Source: Pseudohoeflea suaedae (GTDB lineage Bacteria; Pseudomonadota; Alphaproteobacteria; Rhizobiales; Rhizobiaceae). Taken from it: 64,000 nt of DNA. The stretch covers positions 1,612,001-1,676,000 of the forward strand of contig NZ_SMSI01000001.1 of the NCBI RefSeq assembly GCF_004354915.1, given 5' to 3'. Positions 18,798 through 28,036 of this stretch are shown here, in pieces (within the stretch, counting starts at the first letter, position 1; every line of letters begins with the position of its first letter). The translations under genes were made by a program, and so were the position numbers. The notes beneath the pieces were generated by a model that was not told the origin of the DNA, did no database searches, and was given only the letters and a program-made list of their open reading frames with translations.

Positions 18798-20099
18798 ATG
18801 ACCAAGCCAAACGCACCCCGCTCACTTCCCCGTCGCATGTTCCTGGGCGGCGCGACGAGCCTGGCAGCGCTTGCGGCAGCGAGCGGCACGGCGATGGCGC
18901 AGGCCTCCATCATGGATATCATCAAGGCGCCGCGACGCGGCAACTGGGACGACCAGTTCGACGCGAAATCCTCGCGCGCCGTCAAGCAGGTGGCGACCAA
19001 GGTGCCGATCACCTCGCAGGAAACCGTCGGTTACGTCGAACGGTCCATCTACCAGTATCAGGAAATCGTCTCGCGCGGCGGCTGGCCGAATGTGCCGGCG
19101 AACGAGAAACTGCAGCTCGGCAACGTTTCGCCGAACGTGCGCGTCCTGCGCCAGAGGCTGATGATTTCGGGTGACCTCGACAGCACGGCCGGCGTGTCGG
19201 ATTCCTTCGATTCCTACGTCGATGGCGCCGTCAAGCGCTTCCAGGCCCGCCACGGCCTGCCCGCCGACGGCGTTCTGGGGACCTATAGCTACAAGGCGCT
19301 CAACGTTTCGGCCAATATCCGTCTCGGCCAGCTCCAGACGAACCTCGTGCGGCTCAACGCGATGTCGGGTTTCCTGGGTGACCGCTACGTGATGGTCAAC
19401 ATCCCGGCAGCACAGATCGAGGCTGTGGAGAATGGCCGCGTAGCTCAGCGCCATACCGCGATCGTCGGCAAGATCGACCGCCAGACCCCGATCCTGAATT
19501 CCAAGATCAACGAAGTGATCCTGAATCCGTACTGGACCTCGCCGCGCTCGATCATCCAGAAGGATATCATGCCGCTGATGCGCAAGGATCCGACCTATCT
19601 GGAGCGCAACTCGATCCGCCTGTTCGACGGGGAGGGCAATGAAGTCTCGCCCGATACCGTCGACTGGAACGCCGAGAAGGCGCCGAACCTGATGTTCCGT
19701 CAGGATCCCGGCAAGATCAACGCCATGGCGTCGACCAAGATCAACTTCCCGAACCCCCATGCGGTCTACATGCACGACACGCCGCAGCAGTCGCTCTTCG
19801 GGCAGCTGATGCGCTTCGAATCCTCGGGCTGCGTGCGCGTGCAGAACGTGCGCGACCTTTCCACCTGGCTGCTTCGCGACACGCCGGGCTGGAGCCGCCA
19901 GCAGATCGAGCAGACCATTCAGACCGGAAACAACACACCGATCTCGCTCGTCGATCCGGTGCCGGTCTATTTCGTCTATATCACCGCCTGGGCGTCCGAA
20001 GACGGTGTCGTCCAGTTCCGCGACGATATCTACGAACGCGACGGTGTCGACGAACTCGCCATGCAGACCAACTACGCCACCGAGGAAGGTGTGCAGTAA
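18798..20099 (+). CDS. ldtP: L,D-transpeptidase LdtP
   Basis: 433-residue exported enzyme that makes 3-3 peptidoglycan cross-links or attaches proteins to the wall. The N-terminus has a Tat-like or strong Sec signal (LPRRMFLGG, hydrophobic run, AMAQA). A peptidoglycan-binding domain lies near residues 110-180 (VRVLRQRLMI ... AVKRFQARHGLPADGVLG). The YkuD catalytic domain follows, with His326 in YMHDTPQQ and the nucleophile Cys345 in ESSGCVRVQN. It sits downstream of its regulator ldtR and ends at a strong terminator. Confidence 0.95.
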   Translation: MTKPNAPRSLPRRMFLGGATSLAALAAASGTAMAQASIMDIIKAPRRGNWDDQFDAKSSRAVKQVATKVPITSQETVGYVERSIYQYQEIVSRGGWPNVPANEKLQLGNVSPNVRVLRQRLMISGDLDSTAGVSDSFDSYVDGAVKRFQARHGLPADGVLGTYSYKALNVSANIRLGQLQTNLVRLNAMSGFLGDRYVMVNIPAAQIEAVENGRVAQRHTAIVGKIDRQTPILNSKINEVILNPYWTSPRSIIQKDIMPLMRKDPTYLERNSIRLFDGEGNEVSPDTVDWNAEKAPNLMFRQDPGKINAMASTKINFPNPHAVYMHDTPQQSLFGQLMRFESSGCVRVQNVRDLSTWLLRDTPGWSRQQIEQTIQTGNNTPISLVDPVPVYFVYITAWASEDGVVQFRDDIYERDGVDELAMQTNYATEEGVQ

Positions 20100-20127
20100 A
20101 TCGGCTTCAATGCGGATTGAGAAATGC

Positions 20128-20153
20128 AAAGCCCCGGGAGACCGGGGCTTTTT
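20128..20153 (+). terminator. Rho-independent terminator of ldtP
   Basis: 10-bp perfect stem AAAGCCCCGG / CCGGGGCTTT with a GAGA loop and a TTTTT tail. It lies between the convergent ldtP and the minus-strand gene ending at 20183, so it may serve both. Confidence 0.92.
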
Positions 20154-20182
20154 GTTGGGCTGAGTTTCGATAGCCCGGTAGC

Positions 20183-21169
20183 CTAATTCCAGGAAGTGTC
20201 AGCCGCAATTCGAGCCTCGAAAAATCTCGCATCGGTCTCAAGCAGCGTGCCGTCGATTTTCACTGCCCTGAACGCCGCTTGATTGTCTTCGATGGCGAAG
20301 GCCGCTTGCAGTTTCCGGTTGAGCGAGAGGGCCTTTGCATAATCGCCCGTCTGGCTCGCCTCCAGCGTTCGCCCATAGGTCCGCTTGAATGCAAGCGCAT
20401 CGATCGACGTGCGATCCACGCCGACCACTGCGAAGGCTTGAGACCATTGCTCGTCCTCGAGCAGGCCGCGAAGTTCATTCGTGTATTTGTCGGCAAGCGC
20501 CCAGTCGTGATTTTCTGTCGCGGCCTTGTGGGCCTCGTTCAATTCCCTGAGCGCCACGCCTTGCGACTGAACCGCGCATGCCTCGGCCTCGTTGCCGCCG
20601 TCCGGGCGGCTCTTGCGATATGCGTCCTTGGCATCGTCGGAGAGAACGAAGAAATCCACCTTCTTCGCGAAGTTGCAGCTCAGATTGAAGTAGACCTGGC
20701 CCATCTTTCTCGTTTCATCCGCAGGACAGGCACTGTCGGACATCCTGAAGATGTAACGGGCCGCGATGATGGCCCCGACGATCTCACGATAGCTCGAACT
20801 CATTCCGACACGCTGGATGCGCCGAAAATCGTCCTTGTCGCAGCCGACCTGCCACAATTGGCCGCTCAATCTCAACGCGGTCGATTCATGCCATGTTCGC
20901 AGTTCAAGCGGCAGGGAAAAGCCTGGATAATGCAGCGAGATGAAGTGCTGGAGCCAGGGACCGCTGCCGCTTCTTTGCCCGCGATACAGCTTGTCGCCTG
21001 AAACGAAGGGTTGTTCGCCGTCCGGCAGATCGAATGAGATGCTCGTAGGTGCAATCGCGTCAGCCCAGTCGATGACGATGGGAACATTGTTGGTCACGCT
21101 CTGCGCGACCGCCGGATCCCTGCATAGAATTGCTCCCGCCAGAAAGAATGCCATGGCATGCCACTTCAT
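20183..21169 (-). CDS. Exported protein of unknown function, last gene of the metacaspase cluster
   Basis: 328 residues with a Sec signal peptide (MKWHAMAFFLAGAILC, cleavage near AVAQS). The mature part contains several cysteines (VGCDKDD, DSACPAD, NLSCNFAK, AEACAVQ) that could form disulfides, and a helical C-terminal half with weak repeats suggesting TPR-like pairs (RELNEAHKAATENHDW, then KALSLNRKLQAAF). I do not recognise a family. Its ATG overlaps the stop of the upstream four-TM gene by 4 bp, so the two are co-translated and probably act together at the envelope. Confidence 0.78.
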   Translation of the reverse strand: MKWHAMAFFLAGAILCRDPAVAQSVTNNVPIVIDWADAIAPTSISFDLPDGEQPFVSGDKLYRGQRSGSGPWLQHFISLHYPGFSLPLELRTWHESTALRLSGQLWQVGCDKDDFRRIQRVGMSSSYREIVGAIIAARYIFRMSDSACPADETRKMGQVYFNLSCNFAKKVDFFVLSDDAKDAYRKSRPDGGNEAEACAVQSQGVALRELNEAHKAATENHDWALADKYTNELRGLLEDEQWSQAFAVVGVDRTSIDALAFKRTYGRTLEASQTGDYAKALSLNRKLQAAFAIEDNQAAFRAVKIDGTLLETDARFFEARIAADTSWN

Positions 21170-21852
21170 TGAGCGCCTCCCTCTCCAAGATATTTCTTCA
21201 ACAGTTCCCGTAATTTGCCGTCGTCCGGCGCCGCGCGAATGCCGAGGCTGGAGGTCAGAAAGGACGAGAAAAGCAAGATCAGGCCGATTTCGAAGGCGCT
21301 GAAGGCATCCGTTGTCTGCTGAAGCCGCTCCCGATCGCCTCCCGTGCCGTCAAACAGGTCGCCATAGAATTTCAGCTGGGCAATCTCCCTGGGGCCGAGT
21401 TCGACCATCAGGTAAAAGGCGCTCGTGAGACCAAGCAGGCAAGACAAGACTATCAGCCAGAATTGCCATGGTTTGCGGAAGACCTCCGTCACCCAGGCCG
21501 TTCCGGTGACGATGATCGCGATGAAGCCCGCGAAAATGACATTGGTCCGAGCCCCCAGTTCGACAAGGGTGGTCGTGATGCGCCAGGGCAGGAGAAGTTC
21601 AGGATCGGCCTCATTCGGGTCGGACACATAGCTGTCCGTGAACACGAGCCCCGCCAGGCTCATCGCGAAGACGGTCGCAATCATCAGGAAGACGAGGGCG
21701 ATGATGGCGACACCAAGCTTCCGGCGGCGGCTCAGGCCCGTCCCCTTGCCGCTTTCGGGTGGATGCGGGATGTCTTTCTGCGGAGGTGAAGCTTGTCTTC
21801 CGGCCGGATCGGCCAATTGAGGCTGCTGATTGTTCAAGAAAGGCTCCTTCAT
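21166..21852 (-). CDS. Four-TM membrane protein of unknown function in the metacaspase cluster
   Basis: 228 residues: a Pro/Gln-rich cytoplasmic N-terminus (about 1-40), a basic SRRRK stretch, and four hydrophobic helices (about residues 47-70, 102-124, 128-150, 185-205), with a charged C-terminus. No recognised domain is visible. It lies 7 bp downstream of the metacaspase gene and overlaps the following secreted-protein gene by 4 bp. The arrangement suggests a membrane partner, pore or anchor for the protease/hydrolase, but nothing in the sequence proves it. Confidence 0.78.
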   Translation of the reverse strand: MKEPFLNNQQPQLADPAGRQASPPQKDIPHPPESGKGTGLSRRRKLGVAIIALVFLMIATVFAMSLAGLVFTDSYVSDPNEADPELLLPWRITTTLVELGARTNVIFAGFIAIIVTGTAWVTEVFRKPWQFWLIVLSCLLGLTSAFYLMVELGPREIAQLKFYGDLFDGTGGDRERLQQTTDAFSAFEIGLILLFSSFLTSSLGIRAAPDDGKLRELLKKYLGEGGAQ

Positions 21853-21859
21853 TCCCCGG

Positions 21860-23707
21860 TCATCCCGAAGTCCGCGGCGTCGAAGAGCCGGGAAGATCCG
21901 TCACGCGCCGGCGGGACGCCTGGCCTGTCTTGAAGGGAATCTTCGCGGTGAGATGAGTGCTCGGCCCCAATATCTTGGGCGTCTGTTCATAGCCCAGTTC
22001 CTTAAGCCGCCTGGCGGCCAGCGACACCAGTTCCTCGTAGGTGATGTTCTTTTCTTCCCTCAGGATCGAGGTCAGGCAGAAGGTGAAGGCGCCATAGCTC
22101 GTGGCGCCGTGGCGATACTCCCAGCTGAATTCCTGTTCGTCACAAGCCTCGATGATGAGCGGCAGATAGGGGCCGACCGGGCCGTCGCTCTCGGCCTTGG
22201 CCTTCTTGTAATCGGTCTCTTTCGCCTGTCGCAGCATCGGCGCGCGGCCGATCCGCACCGTCGACCGGTTGTCGCCGAAGAACTTCGCGCGGTCTGTCTT
22301 CCTGCTGGAAAAGCTGCGATTGAGTTCGGTGAAACTGCGCTCCTCCCACATCTGCACTTTGCTGTTCCATTTGAGCGCGCGGTGGCGAATGTCGTCGGGC
22401 GGTGCCGCGCCGCGCGCCTTGTTGACCCCCTGCCGATGCATGCTGCCGGAATGACAGCAGTCGAAAAACATCAGCATTTGCGTGTCGTAGGGAAGCTGCG
22501 AGTAGAGTTCGAAGATCTGCTCGTCCGAGATCGAGCGTTCCGGCGAGAAATCGCAATCGTGGGGAACGAGGATTTCCGTCATGTGATCGGGTTCCTCGCG
22601 TGCCCCGTATTCCGGCACCCGTGCCCCGTGCCCGGAATAATAGAACACCAGCTTGTCGCCGCCCCGTGCATCCTCCACCAGCCATTCGAAGCGCGACAGG
22701 ATCCCCTCGGTCGTGGCGCGATCATTGAGGCAGATACGGATCTCCTCCGGCTCGAAGCCGCAATCCTGCAGCGTGGCGCTCATGGAATAGACGTCGTTGA
22801 CGCACCCCTCGAGCTTCTGGGAATCGTTGGGGTAGTCGTCGATGCCGATGAGAAGGGCGCGTTTTCTCTCCGGCCGGTCCTTGGCGTTGACCGCCCGGCT
22901 CCACGGATCGGCGATGCCGCGCGCCCGCCCGCGTGACCGGCCCGACTGCGCAGCTTGTGCGATGCCGTCGATAAGCGGCGCCCAGAAGGAGCTCCGTGTC
23001 ACGTTGTGGCCGATATAGGACACGGCGTCATGGTCGCCGAAGCCGGCGAGATCGAAAGACGTCAGGTGCTGGCTGAAGTTCACCGCGCCCGGCACCACGA
23101 GCGGCGCGGTGAAGATGTCGTCATGTTCGTTGAAGAGATGGTGCCAGTGCCGGACGTCGAGTTTCGCGACGCGGCCATGCGTGAGATTGCCGAGGACGAA
23201 GGGATTGCCGATCTGCGAGCCGAAGGTGACATAATGCGCGTTCTTGAGGGCGCTTGCCGCTTTCTTCTCCCCGGCGTCCTTGTGCGAAAAGGCGTTGTAG
23301 GTGATCAGCGAGCCGAGGGAATGGGCGAGGACGACGTCGGGCGCGAAGTCCCGAATCTCGTCGAGGATGAGCTTGCGGGTCTCCTCCTGGAAGCCGTCAT
23401 CGGCGACCCAGGCGACGACATAGCCGGCCGTCCAGCGCAGCCGGTCGCTGATCTTGGAAATCAGCCCGCGTCGGCGGCGGGCCCCGAGCCCCGAACCCGC
23501 CAGTTTCCAGAACGCCTCCATCGTTTCGAAGAAGCTGATGTCGGTATCGGCGAATATATCGTCATAATTGACGAAGCGGAACTCCGGGGTGACGCCGGCA
23601 TCGGCGCCGATGACCGTCTCGATCGCATCCTTCCATTTGGCTTCCCAGCCGCTGCGGCGCTGGTCGCCCAGCCCGTGCACGCACATGATCTTGAGTGTCT
23701 CGCTCAT
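21860..23707 (-). CDS. Metacaspase (peptidase C14) fused to an N-terminal alpha/beta-hydrolase
   Basis: 615 residues with two enzyme modules. Residues about 1-245 look like a lipase/PGAP1-type alpha/beta-hydrolase: an oxyanion-like CVHGLGDQ at the start, a nucleophile elbow AHSLGS (Ser130), and Asp/His candidates in NEHDD and GDHDAVSYIGH. Residues about 280-590 are a type I metacaspase with ALLIGIDDY, His360 in YYSGHGAR, the nucleophile Cys418 in DCCHSGS, and the closing GAFTFCL block. Metacaspases cleave after Arg or Lys and are tied to stress or regulated death. ATG 23707 is used; a GTG at 23719 is possible. Confidence 0.9.
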   Translation of the reverse strand: MSETLKIMCVHGLGDQRRSGWEAKWKDAIETVIGADAGVTPEFRFVNYDDIFADTDISFFETMEAFWKLAGSGLGARRRRGLISKISDRLRWTAGYVVAWVADDGFQEETRKLILDEIRDFAPDVVLAHSLGSLITYNAFSHKDAGEKKAASALKNAHYVTFGSQIGNPFVLGNLTHGRVAKLDVRHWHHLFNEHDDIFTAPLVVPGAVNFSQHLTSFDLAGFGDHDAVSYIGHNVTRSSFWAPLIDGIAQAAQSGRSRGRARGIADPWSRAVNAKDRPERKRALLIGIDDYPNDSQKLEGCVNDVYSMSATLQDCGFEPEEIRICLNDRATTEGILSRFEWLVEDARGGDKLVFYYSGHGARVPEYGAREEPDHMTEILVPHDCDFSPERSISDEQIFELYSQLPYDTQMLMFFDCCHSGSMHRQGVNKARGAAPPDDIRHRALKWNSKVQMWEERSFTELNRSFSSRKTDRAKFFGDNRSTVRIGRAPMLRQAKETDYKKAKAESDGPVGPYLPLIIEACDEQEFSWEYRHGATSYGAFTFCLTSILREEKNITYEELVSLAARRLKELGYEQTPKILGPSTHLTAKIPFKTGQASRRRVTDLPGSSTPRTSG

Positions 23708-23775
23708 GCCGTCTTCCACGTCCCCCTTTCAACGCGATCGCCCCGGACAGGAGCGACCGTTGCCCCATTTGCGCC

Positions 23776-24798
23776 CTAGTAGTCTGACGGTGTCTCGACC
23801 ATACGGAGTGTGGCGACCGTCACATGCGGCCAGCTCAGCCCGCCGAAATCGAGCAGCACGCGCTGGGTGTATTGAAGCTGCAACAGCGGCTTGCCGTCCC
23901 GGTCCGTCCCCTTTTCGATCCAGAAGATGCTCGTCGCGCGCGGCATGTCGGAGTTCGGCTCGCTCCTGCCGACCAGGAAGGCGATATTGGACGCGCCGCC
24001 GCCGATATCGGGCACCGCATCGGGCAGCGTCGAATCCGTCGAGAATGTCAGGACGATGGTCTCGGTGATCGTCTGTCCTTGCAGCGCATCGCGGAGGAAC
24101 TGGTTCGGATCGTTCAGATGCGCCTGGTCGAGTTCGGCGACCCGCGCCAGATCGGTTCGCGAGTTCATCTCGACAGACAGATCCTGCTCGGGGAAGTTGA
24201 TCAGACCGGTCGCGCCGTCATCGACCCCGCCGATGGGGAAGGGGACGATCGACGTGGGGTCGATGCGCGGTTGTTCGGTGGTGAACGATCGGCCCTGCAT
24301 GTTGATCGTCGTGCCGTGGGGGATCGAGCCCATGCGCACGATCGAGGCCGGCACCTCCGGGTCGCTGGTGGCGGGCACGTTGTTGAAGACGCCGGGTTCG
24401 AAATGCTGGCCGGAATTGTCGAAACTGTCGTTGATGGTCTGCAGATAGGCCACGCCGCCGAGAAAGATGTCCTCCTGCAGCAGGGCCCGGTTGGCGATCC
24501 CCGTGGGACCGCTGATATCGGTGAAGGCCAGTGTTTCGTCGGTCATGTTCAATTGCAGGAAGTGCCGCTGATCGCCGAAATCGGGCGTGACGACCGGATT
24601 GTTGGGCCGCCAGATCATGTTGAAGCCCTTGCCCTTCCATGTGCGTTGGGCATTTCCGGCCGGCGCTTCGCCGCAGAGATCGCGCAGGAGGCCAAGGAAA
24701 TCCTGGCTCTCGCCGGGTGCTGCCTGCCGCGCCGTCCTGGGCAGTCTGGCGGATCGGGAATGCTTCTGCTCGAACTTGAAATCGGTCTGGATCGGCAT
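23776..24798 (-). CDS. Conserved protein with nitrobindin-like N-terminal motif, function unknown
   Basis: 340 residues without signal peptide or membrane segment. After a polar leader, a TWKGKGFNMIWRP motif recalls the GTWxGxG start of nitrobindin-like heme/lipid-binding barrels. Long stretches such as LNMTDETLAFTDI, a GGVAYLQTINDSFDN block and LQLQYTQRVLLDF suggest a large beta-rich fold. I have seen this family labelled heme-binding in annotations, but no heme ligand can be picked out. ATG 24798 has AAGGAG 5-6 nt upstream. It is the first gene of the cluster, 68 nt before the metacaspase gene, and divergent from katA. Confidence 0.68.
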   Translation of the reverse strand: MPIQTDFKFEQKHSRSARLPRTARQAAPGESQDFLGLLRDLCGEAPAGNAQRTWKGKGFNMIWRPNNPVVTPDFGDQRHFLQLNMTDETLAFTDISGPTGIANRALLQEDIFLGGVAYLQTINDSFDNSGQHFEPGVFNNVPATSDPEVPASIVRMGSIPHGTTINMQGRSFTTEQPRIDPTSIVPFPIGGVDDGATGLINFPEQDLSVEMNSRTDLARVAELDQAHLNDPNQFLRDALQGQTITETIVLTFSTDSTLPDAVPDIGGGASNIAFLVGRSEPNSDMPRATSIFWIEKGTDRDGKPLLQLQYTQRVLLDFGGLSWPHVTVATLRMVETPSDY

Positions 24799-25109
24799 GA
24801 CAGCTCCTTTCGAGGGTGCACTGAACCGCTCCGGGCGGGCCCTCCACAGAGCCTGACCGGGTTCCGGCATTGATGCGCCGGCCGATATCGAAATCGCCGG
24901 TCGGATACTGCTGCTTGCAGCGCGGAAATGGGTGGGTTGCGCGCCGCGGCGAAATTCTCTCTTGAATTGTATTTGCTGTCAATATGGCGGGTGAGGGGTG
25001 CATGGCGCGAGGAGCTGCCGGCCCGCGGAACTTCGCCCGGAACGGCAAGGAACCTTCGTCTTCCGGGGCCGTTGAGTGAGAGGTTTCAAACGCGCAAGAG
25101 GGCGAAGAG
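24799..25109. other. Divergent promoter region between the metacaspase cluster and katA
   Basis: 311 bases with no gene. A local AT-rich patch near 24950-24990 is the likeliest promoter area. No palindrome with an OxyR- or Fur-like pattern was recognised by eye. Confidence 0.5.
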
Positions 25110-26636
25110 ATGAGCGACGACAAACGGGTTCCACACACCACCAATGATGCGGGCATCCGCGTGCAGAGCGAGGAACATTCGCTCACGGTCGGTCCCGACG
25201 GGCCGATCGTTCTGAACGACCACTACCTTCTCGAGCAGATGGCGAATTTCAACCGCGAGCGCATTCCCGAGCGCCAGCCGCACGCCAAGGGCGGCGGCGC
25301 CTTCGGCCATTTCGAGGTGACGGCGGATGTGAGCCGCTACACCAGGGCGAGCGTGTTCCAGCCGGGCGCGAAGGTCGATGCGCTGGTGCGGTTCTCGACG
25401 GTGGCCGGCGAGCGCGGCAGCCCCGACACCTGGCGCGACCCGCGCGGCTTCTCGGTCAAGATGTACACCGAGGAGGGCAATTTCGACATGGTCGGCAACA
25501 ACACGCCGATCTTCTTCATCCGCGATCCGATCAAGTTCCAGCAGTTCATCCGCTCGCAGAAGCGCCGCGCCGACAACGACCTGCGCGACCACGACATGCA
25601 GTGGGATTTCTGGACGCTCTCGCCCGAAAGCGCCCACCAGGTGACCTATCTGATGGGCGACCGCGGCATCCCCAGGAGCTGGCGCGAGATGAACGGCTAT
25701 TCGAGCCACACCTATTCGCTCGTCAACGCGGATGGCGAGAAATTCTGGGTGAAGTTCCACTTCCACACCGACCAGGGCGACGGCAACGCCTATCTGAGCC
25801 AGGACGAGGCCGACAGGCTGGCTGGCTCGGACGGCGACTATCACCGCCGCGACCTGTTCGATGCGATTGCCGGGGGCGACCATCCGAGCTGGACGCTCAA
25901 ATGGCAGATCATGCCCTATGAGGATGCGAAGACCTACCGCATCAACCCCTTTGACCTCACCAAGGTCTGGCCGCATGCCGATTATCCGCTGATCGAGGTG
26001 GGCAGGCTGGTGCTCGACCGCAACCCGACCGATTTCCACACCCAGATCGAGCAGGCGGCCTTCGAGCCCAACAATATGGTGCCGGGCGTCGGACTGAGCC
26101 CCGACAAGATGCTTCTGGCGCGCGGCTTTTCCTATGCGGATGCGCACCGTGCCCGGCTCGGCGTCAACTACAAGCAGATCCCGGTCAACAAGCCGCAGAG
26201 CCCGGTCAACAGCTACTCCAAGGACGGCGCGATGCGGGTCGAGAATGTCTCCGATCCGGTCTATGCGCCCAACAGCTATGGCGGCCCCGCTGCCCGGCCC
26301 GATCCCCATGAGGCAGGGCTCTGGCATGCCGACGGCGACATGGTGCGCCAGGCCTATACGCCGCGTAAGGACGACGACGATTTCAGCCAGGCCCGCGCGC
26401 TGATTCGCGAGGTGATGGACGAAGCCGCCCGCAAGCGCCTCGTCGACAATATCGTCGGCCACCTCGCAGACGGTGTCAGCGAGAGGATTCTCCTCCGCGC
26501 CTTCGAATACTGGCGCAATATCGACGAGGAAACCGGCAGGAACGTGGAAAAGGGCGTCCGCGAAAAACTCGGCGGCACCTCCGGCGCGCCCGGCATGGCA
26601 TCCGCCGAGAGCATCGGGAAGGCCGCCGCCGAATAG
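25110..26636 (+). CDS. katA: Monofunctional heme catalase (small-subunit clade)
   Basis: 508-residue catalase that dismutates hydrogen peroxide. The distal histidine is His58 in [16 protein letters not shown], the distal asparagine lies in [12 protein letters not shown] (residues 130-131), and the proximal heme ligand is Tyr342 in [14 protein letters not shown]. The NADPH-binding-type small-subunit length fits clade 3. A purine-rich AGAGGGCGAAGAG precedes the ATG. It ends at its own terminator, so it is probably monocistronic and oxidative-stress controlled. Confidence 0.95.
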   Translation: MSDDKRVPHTTNDAGIRVQSEEHSLTVGPDGPIVLNDHYLLEQMANFNRERIPERQPHAKGGGAFGHFEVTADVSRYTRASVFQPGAKVDALVRFSTVAGERGSPDTWRDPRGFSVKMYTEEGNFDMVGNNTPIFFIRDPIKFQQFIRSQKRRADNDLRDHDMQWDFWTLSPESAHQVTYLMGDRGIPRSWREMNGYSSHTYSLVNADGEKFWVKFHFHTDQGDGNAYLSQDEADRLAGSDGDYHRRDLFDAIAGGDHPSWTLKWQIMPYEDAKTYRINPFDLTKVWPHADYPLIEVGRLVLDRNPTDFHTQIEQAAFEPNNMVPGVGLSPDKMLLARGFSYADAHRARLGVNYKQIPVNKPQSPVNSYSKDGAMRVENVSDPVYAPNSYGGPAARPDPHEAGLWHADGDMVRQAYTPRKDDDDFSQARALIREVMDEAARKRLVDNIVGHLADGVSERILLRAFEYWRNIDEETGRNVEKGVREKLGGTSGAPGMASAESIGKAAAE

Positions 26637-26973
26637 GGTGCAAGAAGCGAATTCCGGATCGGAGAAGGCCCCGGGAGACGGTTCGGACCCGGGGCCTTTT
26701 CGTGTGGACGGGGAGGGCGCGGAGCATGTCGCCGAAACCGGTCGCGGCGCGCTTCCCGCGCCCGGCAGGAAAGCCGCCGTCGCATGGCCGGGCCCTCCTG
26801 TGGCTGCCGCTCATGTTGCCGGATAGTCACACTGCGGCCATGACGTGTGGCAGGCCTGACGCCGAATTCGCGGTTGCACGTTGATCTTTGAGGAGCACAT
26901 TAATAAGCAGTCGGTTAAGGAGCATTCTCTGAAATGTTCCGCAACGACAACGCCTCCAAATCAGGAACCGACC
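26637..26973. other. Region between katA and the Omp31-like gene
   Basis: Apart from the katA terminator, no gene is supported. The last 90 bases are AT-richer and probably hold the promoter and leader of the porin gene; a longer in-frame extension of that gene (from 26881) lacks a ribosome site and would hide the signal peptide. Confidence 0.5.
26665..26700 (+). terminator. Rho-independent terminator of katA
   Basis: 11-bp stem AAGGCCCCGGG / CCCGGGGCCTT around a 12-nt loop, followed by TT, 28 nt after the katA stop. Confidence 0.85.
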
Positions 26974-27645
26974 ATGAAGAGCATTCTCCTCGCAACCACC
27001 GCCCTGCTTCTCGCCGGCCCGAGCTTCGCCGCCGACGCCATCCTCGATATCCCCGAGGCACCCGTGGCAGTCGAAACCCCCGTCGCATTTTCCTGGGCGG
27101 GCGGATATCTCGGTGTCCAGGGCGGTTTTGGATTTACCAGCGGCGATTTTACCGATGTCGACAACGGTGATGTCGAGAGCAACGACTTCGAAGGCGCCGT
27201 GTTCGGTGCGTTTGCCGGTTACAATTACCAGTTCGACAACAATGTCGTGATCGGCGTCGAGGGCGACATCGAATACCACTGGAACGAAGACGACTTCGAG
27301 ACGGAACTGGGCGATGCCACGGCCGAGATGAACCTGCAGGGCGCCGTCCGCGGCCGCCTCGGTTATGCCTTCGACCGCACGCTGTTCTATGTCGCAGCAG
27401 GCTGGACGGCCGCTCAGGCCGAGGCCGAAATCGCCGATGGCGGCGACGTGTTCCGTGACGACGCCGTCTTCAACGGCTACACCATCGGTGCAGGCGTCGA
27501 CTATGCGATCAACGACAGGATCTTCGCCCGCGTGGACTATCGTTACAACGAGTTCGACAGCGAGATCCTGACCTTCGGCGACGTCGACATCGACACCGAA
27601 CTGTCCCAGCACACGATCAAGGCCGGTCTCGGCGTCAAGTTCTGA
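26974..27645 (+). CDS. Omp25/Omp31-like outer-membrane beta-barrel protein
   Basis: 223 residues: a signal peptide (MKSILLATTALLLAG, cleavage near SFAADA), a short Pro/Ala linker, then an eight-stranded barrel that begins FSWAGGYLGVQGGFG and ends in the outer-membrane signature phenylalanine (KAGLGVKF). This matches the abundant Omp25/31 family of Rhizobiales, which stabilises the envelope. ATG 26974 has AGGA 8 nt upstream. It ends at a strong terminator. Confidence 0.92.
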   Translation: MKSILLATTALLLAGPSFAADAILDIPEAPVAVETPVAFSWAGGYLGVQGGFGFTSGDFTDVDNGDVESNDFEGAVFGAFAGYNYQFDNNVVIGVEGDIEYHWNEDDFETELGDATAEMNLQGAVRGRLGYAFDRTLFYVAAGWTAAQAEAEIADGGDVFRDDAVFNGYTIGAGVDYAINDRIFARVDYRYNEFDSEILTFGDVDIDTELSQHTIKAGLGVKF

Positions 27646-28036
27646 TCCGTTTCAGGTTCAACACTTCCGGAAAAGGCGCCTTCGGGCGCCTTTTTTGTTG
27701 CCTGGAAGGGGGGGGAAGGGCGATTGGGGGGGGGCATAGGGCTGGGGCGCAGACCGGCTGCGCCCGGCATGTCGGAACGCAAACGAACACGGCCAGCTTC
27801 TGGTCGTGGTGGGTCTGGAGGGAGAGGCCACCGTTCGTTTAAAGCCTTAGAAACTGGGCTTTCAGGGATGGATAGGGGGACACTATGTCCCCCTTGTTTG
27901 TCTCTGCGTCGCACATGCGGCGCGCGCTTGCAACATGAACGCGACTTATGGGTATGTCGCTTGTCCAGATAACGTCTCAGCGATAGGATGCGAAATCAAT
28001 CTAGGGGTGTATGCCGAACAGGGTGCAAGGGGTCGG
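27646..28036. other. Left border of the CD-NTase island
   Basis: After the porin terminator there are two guanine runs (8 G at 27708-27715 and 9 G at 27726-27734), then a stretch that becomes steadily AT-richer. No gene is supported. The downstream gene could be extended to an ATG at 27935 but has a better ribosome site at 28037. Probably the left edge and promoter area of an acquired island. Confidence 0.5.
27671..27696 (+). terminator. Rho-independent terminator of the Omp31-like gene
   Basis: 10-bp perfect stem AAAAGGCGCC / GGCGCCTTTT with a stable TTCG tetraloop and a T6 tail. Confidence 0.95.
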
